Shown: positions 8,182-16,394, numbered from the stretch's first letter. The stretch is 64,000 bases of DNA from Microbispora sp. H13382 (GCF_014161445.1 NZ_JABBXA010000021.1:1-64000); one strand, 5' to 3'. Notes: generated from the letters alone by a model not told the origin. Program-made: numbers and translations.

Positions 8182-8949
8182 ATGGGAGCTCTCGACGGCC
8201 AGGTCGCCGTCATCACCGGAGCGTCGAGCGGGATCGGGGCCGCGACGGCCCGGCTGTTCGCCGCGGAAGGCGCCCGTCTCGCCCTGCTCGACGTCAGGCC
8301 CGTCGCCGGGGAGCTGCTCGGCCTCGGCACGGCCACGGGTCACGTCACGGGTCACGTCACGGGGCACGTCACGGGGCACGTCGTCGACATCACCGACGCG
8401 GCCGCCGTCGAGCGCGCGACGGCCGAGGTGGCGGAGCGGCACGGCCGGATCGACGTGCTGGTCAGCGCGGCCGGCATCCTCGACGAGGTCCCCTTCCTGG
8501 AGATGACGCCGGAGCGCTTCGACCGGACCATCGCCGTGGACCTGCGCGGGGTCTTCCTCGCCGCCCGCTACGCCGCGCCGTACATGGTGGAGGCGGGCCG
8601 TGGCCGCATCATCAACATCGCCTCCCAGCTCGGGATCAAGGGCGGCACGGGCCTCGCCCACTACGTCGCCGCCAAGGCGGGCGTGATCGGCCTGACGAAG
8701 GCCCTCGCCCTCGAACTCGCGCCGAAGGGCGTGCTCGTCAACGCGATCGCGCCCGGCCCGATCGTGACACCGCTCATCGACGGGCTGTCGGAGGAGTGGA
8801 AGCGGAGCAAGGCCGCGGAGCTGCCGCTCGGCAGGTTCGGCCGGCCCGAGGAGGTCGCGCCGACCGCGCTGCTTCTGGCGAGCTCGCCCGCCGGGGACAT
8901 CTACGTCGGCCAGACGCTCGGTCCCAACTCCGGCGACGTGATGCCGTGA
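8182..8949 (+). CDS. SDR-family dehydrogenase (second), with a TGHV repeat
   Basis: A 255-residue classical SDR with TGASSGIG (about residues 13-20), the catalytic Ser in NIASQLG and the Tyr-Lys pair in HYVAAKAG. Its closest relatives by pattern are 3-oxoacyl-ACP-reductase-like enzymes. It is unusual in having four tandem copies of Thr-Gly-His-Val at about residues 52-67, where most SDRs have a short loop before the adenine-binding aspartate (VVDITD follows). The last codon overlaps the asparaginase GTG start (GTGA), so expression is coupled. Confidence 0.9.
   Translation: MGALDGQVAVITGASSGIGAATARLFAAEGARLALLDVRPVAGELLGLGTATGHVTGHVTGHVTGHVVDITDAAAVERATAEVAERHGRIDVLVSAAGILDEVPFLEMTPERFDRTIAVDLRGVFLAARYAAPYMVEAGRGRIINIASQLGIKGGTGLAHYVAAKAGVIGLTKALALELAPKGVLVNAIAPGPIVTPLIDGLSEEWKRSKAAELPLGRFGRPEEVAPTALLLASSPAGDIYVGQTLGPNSGDVMP
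8335..8382 (+). repeat. in-frame 12-base tandem repeat, four units
   Basis: Four consecutive 12-mers, ACGGGTCACGTC twice and then ACGGGGCACGTC twice, encode Thr-Gly-His-Val four times inside the second SDR. The third-position drift between the first and last pairs shows that the expansion is not brand new. Confidence 0.9.
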
Positions 8950-9947
8950 GCACCCGGACGGAAGACGGATCTCGGAAGGCGCGCGTCGTCGTCATCGCGA
9001 CCGGCGGGACCATCGCGTCGAGCAGCGAACCCGGCGGCCCGGCGGTGGCGCGCAGGACCGCCGCGCAGCTCCTCGGCTCCACCGGCTACGGGGACGTCGA
9101 GGTCGAGGGCCGCGACCTGTTCAGTCTCGGCTCCTACCTGCTCGGCCACCACGAGCTCCGCCTCATCGCGGAGGCCGTCGCGGCGGAGATCGCCAGGGAC
9201 GACGTGACCGGCGTCGTGGTGACCCACGGCACCGACACCATGGAGGAGACGGCGTTCCTCCTGGACCTCGTCCACCGCGGCGACAAGCCCGTCGTCCTCA
9301 CCGGCGCCCAGCGGGCGGCCGACCAGCCCGACAGCGACGGGCCGCGCAACCTCCGGGAGGCCGTCGCCGTCACCGCCTCTCCCGATGCGCGCGGGTGCGG
9401 CGCGCTCATCTCCTTCGCCGGGCGGATCTTCGCCGCCCGGGGCACCCGCAAGCACCACACCGTCGCCGCCCAGCCGTTCAGGACCCTGGACGGCGGTCCC
9501 ATCGGCCGCGTCGACCCGACGGGGGTACACATCACGACGAGGCCGGTGCGGCCGGCGCCGCTCGACCCGCCCGGCCCCCGCTTCGACGACACCCGGGTGG
9601 ACGTGGTGACGGTCCACCCGGGCGCCGACGCCGCGCTCGCCCGGGCCGCCGTACGCGCCGGAGCGCGGGCGGTCGTGCTCGCCGGGACCGGCGTCGGCAA
9701 CGCCAACCACGCCCTGCTGGACTGGATTACCGAGGCGGTGGCCGGGGGAACGGTCGTGGCGCTGTCCACGCGGGTGGCCGAGGGGCCCGTCGTGCCCACG
9801 TACGGCAACGGCGGCGGGGTGGACCTCGTACGCGCCGGGGCGCTGAGCGTCGGCGGGCTGCCCGTCTACCAGGCGAGGCTGCTGCTGGCGCTGCTGCTCT
9901 CTCAGGGAGTCTCCGTCACGCGGCAGGCCCTCGCCGCCCATGTCTGA
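8946..9947 (+). CDS. asparaginase-family amidohydrolase
   Basis: A 333-residue type I/II asparaginase-fold enzyme. Both catalytic threonine motifs are present: ATGGTIAS (about residues 16-23) and VVTHGTDTMEET (about 91-102). There is no signal peptide, so it is cytosolic. The family hydrolyses side-chain amides of Asn or Gln to the acid and ammonia, and members also act on other small omega-amides. Its place between two dehydrogenases and an imidase-like hydrolase suggests a catabolic amidase rather than bulk asparagine use. GTG start at 8946 overlaps the preceding stop. Confidence 0.88.
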   Translation: MSTRTEDGSRKARVVVIATGGTIASSSEPGGPAVARRTAAQLLGSTGYGDVEVEGRDLFSLGSYLLGHHELRLIAEAVAAEIARDDVTGVVVTHGTDTMEETAFLLDLVHRGDKPVVLTGAQRAADQPDSDGPRNLREAVAVTASPDARGCGALISFAGRIFAARGTRKHHTVAAQPFRTLDGGPIGRVDPTGVHITTRPVRPAPLDPPGPRFDDTRVDVVTVHPGADAALARAAVRAGARAVVLAGTGVGNANHALLDWITEAVAGGTVVALSTRVAEGPVVPTYGNGGGVDLVRAGALSVGGLPVYQARLLLALLLSQGVSVTRQALAAHV

Positions 9948-9977
9948 CCCATCGACACCAAGAGAAGAGGATGCGCT

Positions 9978-10856
9978 GTGGCCAAGGAAATCTTCGTAGC
10001 GTTCGGGATCGACGTCGACGCGGTCGGCGGCTGGCTCGGCTCGTACGGTGGTGAGGACTCCCCGGACGACATCTCGCGCGGCCTGTTCGCCGGCGAGGTG
10101 GGCGTCCCGCGGCTCAACGCCCTGATGAAGAAGTATGACCTGCCGTCGACCTGGTTCTGGCCGGGTCACTCCATCGAGACCTTTCCCGAGCAGTTCGAGC
10201 AGGTCGTGGCCGCCGGACACGAGATCGGCGTGCACGGCTACAGCCACGAGAACCCGATCGCGATGAGCCGCGAGCAGGAGTCGACGATCCTCGACCACTG
10301 CATCGACCTCATCGAGACGCGCACCGGCCGGCGCCCCACGGGGTACGTCGCGCCGTGGTGGGAGTTCTCGCCGGTCACCAACGAGCTGCTGCTCGAACGC
10401 GGCATCAAGTACGACCACTCGCTCATGCACCGCGACTTCGAGCCGTACTACGTGCGCGTCGGCGACACCTGGTCGAAGATCGACTATGACAAGGACGCCC
10501 GCGAGTGGATGAAGCCGCTCGTGCGCGGACAGGAGACCGACCTCGTCGAGATCCCGGCGAGCTGGTACCTCGACGACCTGCCGCCCATGATGTTCATCAA
10601 GACCAGCCCGAACAGCCACGGCTTCGTCAACCCTCGCGACATCGAGGAGATGTGGCGGGACCAGTTCGACTGGGTCTACCGGGAGTCGGAGTACGCCGTC
10701 TTCACCATGACGATCCACCCGGACGTCTCGGGCCGTCCGCAGGTCCTGCTCATGCTGGAGCGCCTCATCGAGCACATCAACAAGCACGAGGGCGTCCGGT
10801 GGTCCACGTTCGACGCCATCGCGGACGACTTCAAGGCCCGCCGCCCCCGGGCGTAA
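9978..10856 (+). CDS. polysaccharide-deacetylase-superfamily hydrolase, cyclic-imidase/allantoinase-like
   Basis: A 292-residue NodB-fold hydrolase. The metal-binding Asp lies in FGIDVDAVGG (about residues 9-18) and the paired His in EIGVHGYSHEN (about 84-94). There is no signal peptide, which argues against a cell-wall substrate. Cytosolic members of about this length include PuuE-type allantoinases and bacterial cyclic imide hydrolases. The neighbouring asparaginase-type amidase would suit an imide-to-half-amide step, but that is inference. GTG at 9978 follows GAAGAGGA; the gene ends the operon. Confidence 0.82.
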   Translation: MAKEIFVAFGIDVDAVGGWLGSYGGEDSPDDISRGLFAGEVGVPRLNALMKKYDLPSTWFWPGHSIETFPEQFEQVVAAGHEIGVHGYSHENPIAMSREQESTILDHCIDLIETRTGRRPTGYVAPWWEFSPVTNELLLERGIKYDHSLMHRDFEPYYVRVGDTWSKIDYDKDAREWMKPLVRGQETDLVEIPASWYLDDLPPMMFIKTSPNSHGFVNPRDIEEMWRDQFDWVYRESEYAVFTMTIHPDVSGRPQVLLMLERLIEHINKHEGVRWSTFDAIADDFKARRPRA

Positions 10857-10883
10857 CCGTCTCGGCGAGGGAGCGCGAACAGG

Positions 10884-11393
10884 ATGTGCGGTGCCTGCGG
10901 AGGTCCGCCCGCGGACTGGGCCGGGCCCCTCATCTCCGGGCACCGGCGGCGGGCGGCGATCGCCCGATTCGTCGGCGCCGTGTGCAGGGGAGTGAGGGTC
11001 CGCCCCGTCCCGCAGGGGTGGCTGGCGTCCGGCAGCACCGGCGGGGCGCGCGTCGCGCCGACCCTCGACCGGCTGCTGGACGGCGTGGCCCATCTCCTGG
11101 TCCCGTCGGGATGGAACGAGCTCGAAGCGTCGCTGCGCGACCACGAGCACGGGACCGGCCATGAGGACGACGCCTATCCCGGCTACCGCCCGCCGTTGGC
11201 GCCCCATCCGCCGCCGGCCGTCACGGTCATGAGTGTGCCGCCCGGCGGCGCCCTGCACCTGCGGCTCACCGCGTTCGGGCTGGGCGTCCGCGTGTTCGAC
11301 CGCCGCGCGGTCGCGCTCGACGCCCTCGACCGGGCGGCGCCGTTCCGGCTGCTCGCGGCGGACGGGAGGATCGTCGGCACCGCTCCGGTGTGA
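10884..11393 (+). CDS. small conserved protein with N-terminal CGACG motif
   Basis: A 169-residue protein opening MCGACGGPPADWAGPLISG. The CxxC near the N-terminus may bind metal with later residues, but only one further Cys is seen (about residue 34), so a full zinc site is not evident. The middle carries HLLVPSGWNELEASLRDHE and the end is a beta-rich domain. It starts 27 bases after the deacetylase-like gene, so it may be the last operon member. I know similar short actinobacterial proteins but no assigned function. Confidence 0.6.
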   Translation: MCGACGGPPADWAGPLISGHRRRAAIARFVGAVCRGVRVRPVPQGWLASGSTGGARVAPTLDRLLDGVAHLLVPSGWNELEASLRDHEHGTGHEDDAYPGYRPPLAPHPPPAVTVMSVPPGGALHLRLTAFGLGVRVFDRRAVALDALDRAAPFRLLAADGRIVGTAPV

Positions 11394-11634
11394 GCGAAGA
11401 GCCCGCACCCGCCCATGGGCCATGGAAGAACCGGCGGCCCCGGCGCTGACACGGTGCCGGGGCCACCGCATGCCACCTGTCTGAAGCGGCGCGTGATTTC
11501 TGACCGGAGTGGCTGACACCGATCGCCGATGCGCATACGTGATCTTCGGGAGGACAACCCCGGCTGCTTCTCGGACGTGTAGCACTCGCACCTCCGCGTT
11601 TCAGTCACCTCGTATGCCTCAGGAAGGAAGTCCC

Positions 11635-12435
11635 GTGGCCATCAAGTTGCCGGGCGGACGCACCATCGGCCTGATGACGGCCGGTGCCCTGGTCGGGTCG
11701 CTTCTGGTTCTGGGTGGCGCGGCCACCGCTTCGTCGGCGAGTGACGCCGTGTTCTACGCGTGTGTGAACAAGAGCACGCGGTACATGCGCCTGGTGAACG
11801 CGACCACCGCGTGCAAGACGACCGAGACCAAGGTGTCGTGGAACAAGACCGGCCCGCAGGGCCCGGTGGGCATCGGCGGCACCGGTCCGCAGGGTCCCGC
11901 CGGCCCGCAGGGTCTGCGTGGTCCTCAGGGCATGCGCGGCCCGCAGGGCCTCAAGGGCGACACCGGCGCCGCCGGTCCCAAGGGCGAGCCCGGCAAGGAC
12001 GGCACACCGGGCAAGGACGGCAAGGACGGCGAGCGCGGTCCCGCCGGCCCCCAGGGCGAAAAGGGCGAGCGTGGCCCCGCGGGTCCGCAGGGCCCGAAGG
12101 GCCAGAAAGGTGATCCGGGCACGCGTGGTCCGGCAGGCCCGGCAGGCCCCGCAGGTCCGGCGGGCCCCGCAGGCCCGGCCGGTCCGGCGGGGGGAGCCGC
12201 CAACGTCATCACCAAAGCGGACGCCCTCTATCTGCCGGCCAACGGTGGCAGCGACGAAATCATGTGCCCGGACAACATGGTCGCCACGGGCGGCGGCTTC
12301 ATCACGGGCAGCAGCGCGAGCGCGCCCCACATCACCACGAACGCGCCGTACCTCGTCAACGGCGAGGCGGTCGGCTGGAGGCTCTACGGCAAGTCCGTGG
12401 CCGGCACGATCTACGTGCTCTGCATCGGAGGCTGA
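11635..12435 (+). CDS. secreted collagen-like protein
   Basis: A 266-residue protein with an N-terminal signal (GLMTAGALVGSLLVLGGAAT, about residues 11-30), a short Cys-containing segment, then about 105 residues of Gly-X-Y triplets (about 79-185) rich in GPQ, GPA, GEK and GKD, and a C-terminal globular domain of about 80 residues with Cys. Bacterial collagen-like proteins form triple helices at the cell surface or in spores and act in adhesion or structure. The last part of the repeat is seven successive GPA triplets. GTG 11635 is chosen because AGGAAGG lies seven bases upstream; ATG 11614 is the alternative. It seems monocistronic. Confidence 0.9.
   Translation: MAIKLPGGRTIGLMTAGALVGSLLVLGGAATASSASDAVFYACVNKSTRYMRLVNATTACKTTETKVSWNKTGPQGPVGIGGTGPQGPAGPQGLRGPQGMRGPQGLKGDTGAAGPKGEPGKDGTPGKDGKDGERGPAGPQGEKGERGPAGPQGPKGQKGDPGTRGPAGPAGPAGPAGPAGPAGPAGGAANVITKADALYLPANGGSDEIMCPDNMVATGGGFITGSSASAPHITTNAPYLVNGEAVGWRLYGKSVAGTIYVLCIGG
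12124..12193 (+). repeat. GPA-coding tandem repeat in the collagen-like gene
   Basis: About seven 9-base units of the form GGTCCGGCA/GGCCCCGCA encode Gly-Pro-Ala in series at the end of the triple-helix region. Such repeats change in number between strains, so the exact length here may be strain-specific. Confidence 0.8.
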
Positions 12436-12526
12436 CGGCGCGGCGGGCCGGGCGGTGGCGGGGAACCGGCACCGCCTCGGTCCCGGCGACGAGGCGTACG
12501 GCGGCCGGGCGGAGGGGGCGCCGCCT

Positions 12527-12994
12527 TCACGGCCGTCCGGCGAGGTGCGCGCCGGTGGCGGCGGCGATCACCCGGTTGAGCGCCTGGTGCAGGTCCTGCA
12601 GTTCGGTCAGCTCCATGCCCAGTCGCTCGACGATCGTCGCGGGCACCTTCTCGGCCTGCCGGCGCAGCGCGCGTCCCTCGTCGGTCAGCACCACCGCGAG
12701 CGAACGCTCGTCGTCGCTGGCGCGGCGGCGCTCGACGAGACCGGCGGACTCCAGGCGCTTGAGCAACGGGGACAGCGTGGCAGGCTCCAGCTGCAGCAGC
12801 CGGCTGAGGTCCTTGACCGACAGCGGCGCGTGCTGCCACAGGGCCAGCATCACCAGATATTGCGGGTGGGTCAGCCCCATCGGTTCGAGCACGGGCCGGT
12901 AGAGGCCGATGACCGACCGTGAGGCGACCGCTAGAGCGAAGCAGACCTGGTTCTCCAGGGCCAGCGGGTCGACGGTGTCGCCAATCTCACTCAC
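12527..12994 (-). CDS. MarR-family regulator, OhrR-like peroxide sensor
   Basis: A 155-residue winged-helix regulator. Cys18 sits in ENQVCFALAVASR, the place of the single reactive cysteine of OhrR-type organic-hydroperoxide sensors, and GLTHPQYLVMLALW follows as in that family. The winged helix reads VKDLSRLLQLEPATLSPLLKRLE, with the wing at RRRASDDERS. In OhrR, oxidation of the Cys releases DNA and derepresses the target. The usual target, ohr, is not next to it; instead a 59-residue membrane protein is divergent. GTG at 12994 lies just after GGAGG. Probably autoregulated through the 27-bp palindrome at 13023-13049. Confidence 0.88.
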   Translation of the reverse strand: MSEIGDTVDPLALENQVCFALAVASRSVIGLYRPVLEPMGLTHPQYLVMLALWQHAPLSVKDLSRLLQLEPATLSPLLKRLESAGLVERRRASDDERSLAVVLTDEGRALRRQAEKVPATIVERLGMELTELQDLHQALNRVIAAATGAHLAGRP

Positions 12995-13022
12995 TACGCA
13001 CCTCCACTGCCATGCTAGCGGG

Positions 13023-13049
13023 TTAGTACACTAATGATTAGTGGACTAA
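13023..13049 (+). promoter_or_regulatory. 27-bp near-perfect palindrome, probable OhrR-like operator
   Basis: Arms TTAGTACACTAAT and ATTAGTGGACTAA around a central G; 12 of 13 positions pair. It lies in the short divergent promoter region between the MarR/OhrR-like gene and the small membrane protein, with CTAAT/ATTAG cores like known MarR operators. AT-rich in a GC-rich window, so it may also contain the -10 elements of both genes. Confidence 0.85.
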
Positions 13050-13078
13050 GCACCAGCGCCGAGAACACAGGAAGTGTC

Positions 13079-13258
13079 ATGGCCCGTAGGAAGAGTCTCG
13101 AAGAGCGCATCGCCGACCGCGTCGCCAAGCGCCCGCCGATGAAGGACAGCAAGCACTTCGAGCACGGCCCCGCCAAGTGGATCTTCGCCAGCGTGCTGGT
13201 GTTCGCGGTGCTCGTTCACTTCGTCATCGTCGGCATCGTCATGCTGCTGGGCAACTGA
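13079..13258 (+). CDS. small single-pass membrane protein
   Basis: A 59-residue protein: a basic/charged cytoplasmic N-terminus (MARRKSLEERIADRVAKRPP) and one hydrophobic helix at about residues 33-56 ending MLLGN. It starts 30 bases after the OhrR-like operator and is therefore the likely regulated target. Nothing shows catalytic function; it might be a membrane stress peptide. It is convergent with the CE15 gene across a strong hairpin. Confidence 0.7.
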   Translation: MARRKSLEERIADRVAKRPPMKDSKHFEHGPAKWIFASVLVFAVLVHFVIVGIVMLLGN

Positions 13259-13320
13259 CCGACAGCGGCACGAGGGACGCCCGGGCGACTCCCGCGCTCC
13301 TCGCGTGGTGTGGAGAACGG

Positions 13321-13356
13321 GATCGGGCCCGCGGCGCGGTCGCCGCGGGCCCGATC
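13321..13356. terminator. bidirectional hairpin terminator
   Basis: A perfect 16-bp stem (13321-13336 with 13341-13356, starting GATCGGGCCC) around a CGGT loop separates the convergent small membrane-protein gene and the CE15 esterase gene. No strong T-run follows, as is common in actinomycetes. Confidence 0.85.
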
Positions 13357-13389
13357 GATTCATGGTTCAACCGGTCGCGACCGGTGCGG

Positions 13390-15096
13390 TCACGGGCTGG
13401 TGCAGGTGATCGCCGGGGTGGCCGAGGACCCTCCGGCGATGAAGCCGAAGGTCGTGCTTCCGTTGGCCGCGACCGAGCCGTTCCAGGCCTCGTTGCGCAC
13501 CGTCACGGCCGAGCCGGAGCCCGACCGTACGCCTCCCCAGACCTGGGTGATGGTCTGCCCGCTCGGCCAGGTCCAGTTCGCGGTCCAGCCGTTGATCGAG
13601 GAGGTGCCCGCACGCACCGTGACCTCACCCTGCCAGCCGCCGGACCAGGAGTTGACCACGCGCATCGTCGCCGAGCACGGGCCGGTCACCCCGCCGGACG
13701 GCGAGGGGCTCGGGCTCGGAGACGGGCTCGGGCTGGTGTTGGGACTCCCGCTGGGCGAGGGGCTCGGGGAAGGACTCGGGCTCGGGGAAGGGCTCGGAGA
13801 CGGGCTGTTGTCGGTCAGGACAGGAGTCGTCCAGTCCCTCCACTGCGACAGGTTGCCGGACTTCCTGGACGAGATCCGGAAGACACCGGCGGCGTTGCCC
13901 GACTTCACCAGGAACTTCTGGATGTTCTGCTGCAGAGGCGTCCGCCATTCCGACCTGGTGGCACAGTGGGTGCCGTCCTGCACGTCGGACCAGTAGCTGA
14001 TGTCGTCCCCCGCGCCGAGCGCCTTGTAGACCTCCGCGCCGGCCAGCGCCGCCACGCTGCCCGACTGGGCGCCCAGCCAGTCGACGTGGGGGTTCTCCAT
14101 GATGAACAGCCCGCGCGGGGCGATCATCCCCACCATCTCGTGCGTGTCGACCGGCAGCTGGCTCGGGTTGCCGGTGAAGGAGCCGAACGCGTCACCCAGC
14201 CACGGCTGCTCGGAGTAGGCGCTGCTCAGCGGCTGCGCGCCGCTCTCCTGGGCGACGCCGCGCAGGATGGGAACACCGGCGCTGCCCGACTCGATCGGCA
14301 TGGTCAGCGCGATGCGCTGGTCGAACACTCCGGCCGTGAAGGCGCCCTTGCCGTACCGCGAGCACCCGGTGACGCCGGTCGCGTCCGCCTTGAGGATGCT
14401 CCCGCCCGACTGTTCGATGACGTCGATGATGCGGCTCACGCCCCAGGCCCAGGCGGCGAGCAGCCCGGTGCTGCTCGAAGAGCCGTAGATGCTGTAGAAA
14501 GCACCCTGCTTGTTGTTGCGCGCCGTGCCTTCCTTGCCGACCGTGAACGGGTCGTAGCTGATGACCGCGGCACCGCTCGCCTTGATGGTGGCGGTGTCCG
14601 CGCCGAATCCGCCGTACACGATGACGGCCGGGAACGGCCCGGTGCCGCTCGGCAGGTCCACCGACGCGGAGAAGCCGGCGCTCCTGCCGTTGGCGGACAC
14701 GTTCACGGTGATGCCGGTCCGCGAGACCGTGCCCGTTACACTCGCCGGCTTGCCGGGCTTCTCGCCGTAGACGTAGCGTTCGGCCAGCTTCTTGATCTCT
14801 TCTCGGCGGCACCGCCACTCCGATTTGGACGTGATGCGCTGTCCGTTGATCTTCTTGAAGGGGTCGGGAAGCCGGGAGTTGGACGCCGGCGACCCCAGGT
14901 CGGGCACCGGGCAGTCGGCGCCCTCGTCCTCGACGCCGGCCGCGGCTGCCGCGACGAGCGTGGCGGCGGTGGCCTCAGCTCTGGGAATCTCTGTTGTCGC
15001 CAGGCCGAGCGAGAGCGCCGCGACGGCGCCGATGACGAGCGCGCGGCGTACGCCGGGAGTTCGGCTCCTGCCGTCCGAGTCGACGGTGCCGATCAT
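13390..15096 (-). CDS. secreted glucuronoyl esterase (CE15) with CBM2
   Basis: A 568-residue exported enzyme: signal peptide in about residues 1-45, CE15 catalytic domain about 60-415, a Pro-Ser linker, and a C-terminal CBM2 (about 465-568; SWSGGWQGEVTVRAG and NGWTANWTWP). The nucleophile Ser is in the family motif GCSRYGKGAF (about 243-252) and a candidate catalytic His is in DGTHCATRSEW. CE15 enzymes split the ester between 4-O-methyl-glucuronic acid of xylan and lignin; CBM2 binds cellulose or xylan. GAAACTTTC-type motifs upstream (15281-15427) resemble actinomycete xylanase operators. Transcribed alone, opposite to the small membrane protein. Confidence 0.92.
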   Translation of the reverse strand: MIGTVDSDGRSRTPGVRRALVIGAVAALSLGLATTEIPRAEATAATLVAAAAAGVEDEGADCPVPDLGSPASNSRLPDPFKKINGQRITSKSEWRCRREEIKKLAERYVYGEKPGKPASVTGTVSRTGITVNVSANGRSAGFSASVDLPSGTGPFPAVIVYGGFGADTATIKASGAAVISYDPFTVGKEGTARNNKQGAFYSIYGSSSSTGLLAAWAWGVSRIIDVIEQSGGSILKADATGVTGCSRYGKGAFTAGVFDQRIALTMPIESGSAGVPILRGVAQESGAQPLSSAYSEQPWLGDAFGSFTGNPSQLPVDTHEMVGMIAPRGLFIMENPHVDWLGAQSGSVAALAGAEVYKALGAGDDISYWSDVQDGTHCATRSEWRTPLQQNIQKFLVKSGNAAGVFRISSRKSGNLSQWRDWTTPVLTDNSPSPSPSPSPSPSPSPSPSGSPNTSPSPSPSPSPSPSGGVTGPCSATMRVVNSWSGGWQGEVTVRAGTSSINGWTANWTWPSGQTITQVWGGVRSGSGSAVTVRNEAWNGSVAANGSTTFGFIAGGSSATPAITCTSP

Positions 15097-15280
15097 CGGG
15101 AGCTCCCGGGGTGAAGCCGTCCGGCAGCGGGGACGGGCATGCGTCCGGCCCGCGGCGGGCTCTCCATCGGTGCAGGCGAGACCGTGGGACGTGTCAAGGC
15201 GGCTCGTCCTTCCTCCTGGGGGATCCCGGACCTGTCACCAGGTCCGGCGATCGACCACAGGCGAGTAGGGAGGTAGGTAT

Positions 15281-15427
15281 TTTCGGAGACTTGCCGAAAA
15301 CTTCCGACGCCCGCAAGGCCCAAATCTCACGAGGTAACCTTCGTCTCCGTGTCGGTGAAACAGGGCTGTTCGGGGCGATGGCATCGATGGTGCGCACAGA
15401 AGTTTCGCTTTCGTACACGAAACTTTC
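15281..15427 (-). promoter_or_regulatory. CGAAA/TTTCG operator cluster upstream of the CE15 gene
   Basis: The 383-base gap 15097-15479 holds no gene. It contains TTTCGG...CCGAAAA (15281-15300), CCGAAAACTTCCG (15294-15306), GAAGTTTCG (15399-15407) and CGAAACTTTC (15418-15427); the last two form an inverted repeat. GAAANNTTTC-type sequences were described upstream of Streptomyces xylanase genes as sites for LacI-type regulators, so xylan-responsive control is likely. Which copies are functional is not known. Confidence 0.6.
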
Positions 15428-15479
15428 AGCTTCGGGTGCCCCACTCCCCGTCCGCCGTGCGGAGCGCGGCGGCGACGTC

Positions 15480-16394
15480 TCAGGCCGCTCCGCCGGGAGG
15501 CCTCACGACATCGGCACCTCGCACTTCGAGCAGCTCGGCCAGGCGTGCCGCGTTGCGCTGGGAGTTGTCGGCGCAGCAGTTGTTGGTCAGCACGTGGGTG
15601 GTGGTCGTACGGGCGGCCAGATCGGCGATCCTGCCGGCCCAGTGCCGGAGCTCCTCCTCCGAGTAGAGGTAGCCGAACCGCTCCTCGATCACGCGGCTCG
15701 TCCATTTCTCCGAGTGACCGTGGAGGCGGACGACGGCGAGGTCGGAGGTGGCCGCCAGCACCGGCGGGACCGACGAGGGATGCCCCTGCGGCATGTCCAC
15801 TCCGACGTACGGCAGGTCGTTGGCGGTCAGGAAGTCGAGGGTGCCGCTCCGGGTGGCCTCGTCCATCCAGGCCGCGTTGCGGAACTCGACGCACACGCGC
15901 ATCGGCAGGCAGCGGTCACGGCATTCCAGGATGTATCGGCGGTTCGCGCCGCCCGGCGGGAACCACTGCGGGAACTGGAACAGCACCGCGCCGAGCTTCC
16001 CCGATTCGTGCAGCGGTTCCAGCGCGCCGAGGAACCGGCGCCACACCTCCTCGACGACCTCCGGGGGGAGGTCGCGCCGGTACAGCGTCCGCTTGGGCTC
16101 CCCCAGCACGGCCCGCAGGTCCTTGTACAGCGCGGCAGGCCGGGTCGGGTGCCCGGTGAGCAGGGAGAACGCCTTCACGTTGAAGGTGAAGTCCTTCGGC
16201 GTGCGGTCCCGCCACAGCTCGGCCGTACGCCGGGCCGGGGGGTTGTAGTAGGTGGCGTCCACCTCGACCAGGGGGAACCGGCCGGCGTAGTGGCCGAGCC
16301 TCTTCTCGGGGGTGGAGGCCTCGGCCGGATACCAGCCCGAGGCGAGCAGCGACTTGTCCGTCCAGGAGGCCGTGCCGACCAAGATCTTGCCCAT
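15480..16394 (-). CDS. DUF72 protein (copy 1)
   Basis: A 304-residue TIM-barrel-like DUF72 protein beginning MGKILVGTASWTDKSLL with the family hallmarks GWYP, VEVDATYYNPP (about residues 44-54), LGAVLFQFPQWFP and VCVEFRNAAW. The family is cytosolic, widespread and without a proven reaction; a role in nucleic-acid or repair metabolism has only been suggested from context. The start at 16394 is preferred over upstream in-frame starts because the family always begins at the LVGTASW strand. A paralogue is encoded at 30500-31417. Confidence 0.9.
   Translation of the reverse strand: MGKILVGTASWTDKSLLASGWYPAEASTPEKRLGHYAGRFPLVEVDATYYNPPARRTAELWRDRTPKDFTFNVKAFSLLTGHPTRPAALYKDLRAVLGEPKRTLYRRDLPPEVVEEVWRRFLGALEPLHESGKLGAVLFQFPQWFPPGGANRRYILECRDRCLPMRVCVEFRNAAWMDEATRSGTLDFLTANDLPYVGVDMPQGHPSSVPPVLAATSDLAVVRLHGHSEKWTSRVIEERFGYLYSEEELRHWAGRIADLAARTTTTHVLTNNCCADNSQRNAARLAELLEVRGADVVRPPGGAA

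Noticed and set aside
8901..11591. An 896-codon minus-strand open frame
   Set aside because: Covers the asparaginase, the deacetylase-like gene and others on the opposite strand; GC-rich antisense shadow.
12124..12193. CRISPR-like array
   Set aside because: Regular 9-base repeats come from Gly-Pro-Ala codons of the collagen-like gene; no spacers.
13177..15114. A 645-codon plus-strand frame over the CE15 gene
   Set aside because: Antisense shadow; the CE15 reading has signal peptide, catalytic motif and CBM2.
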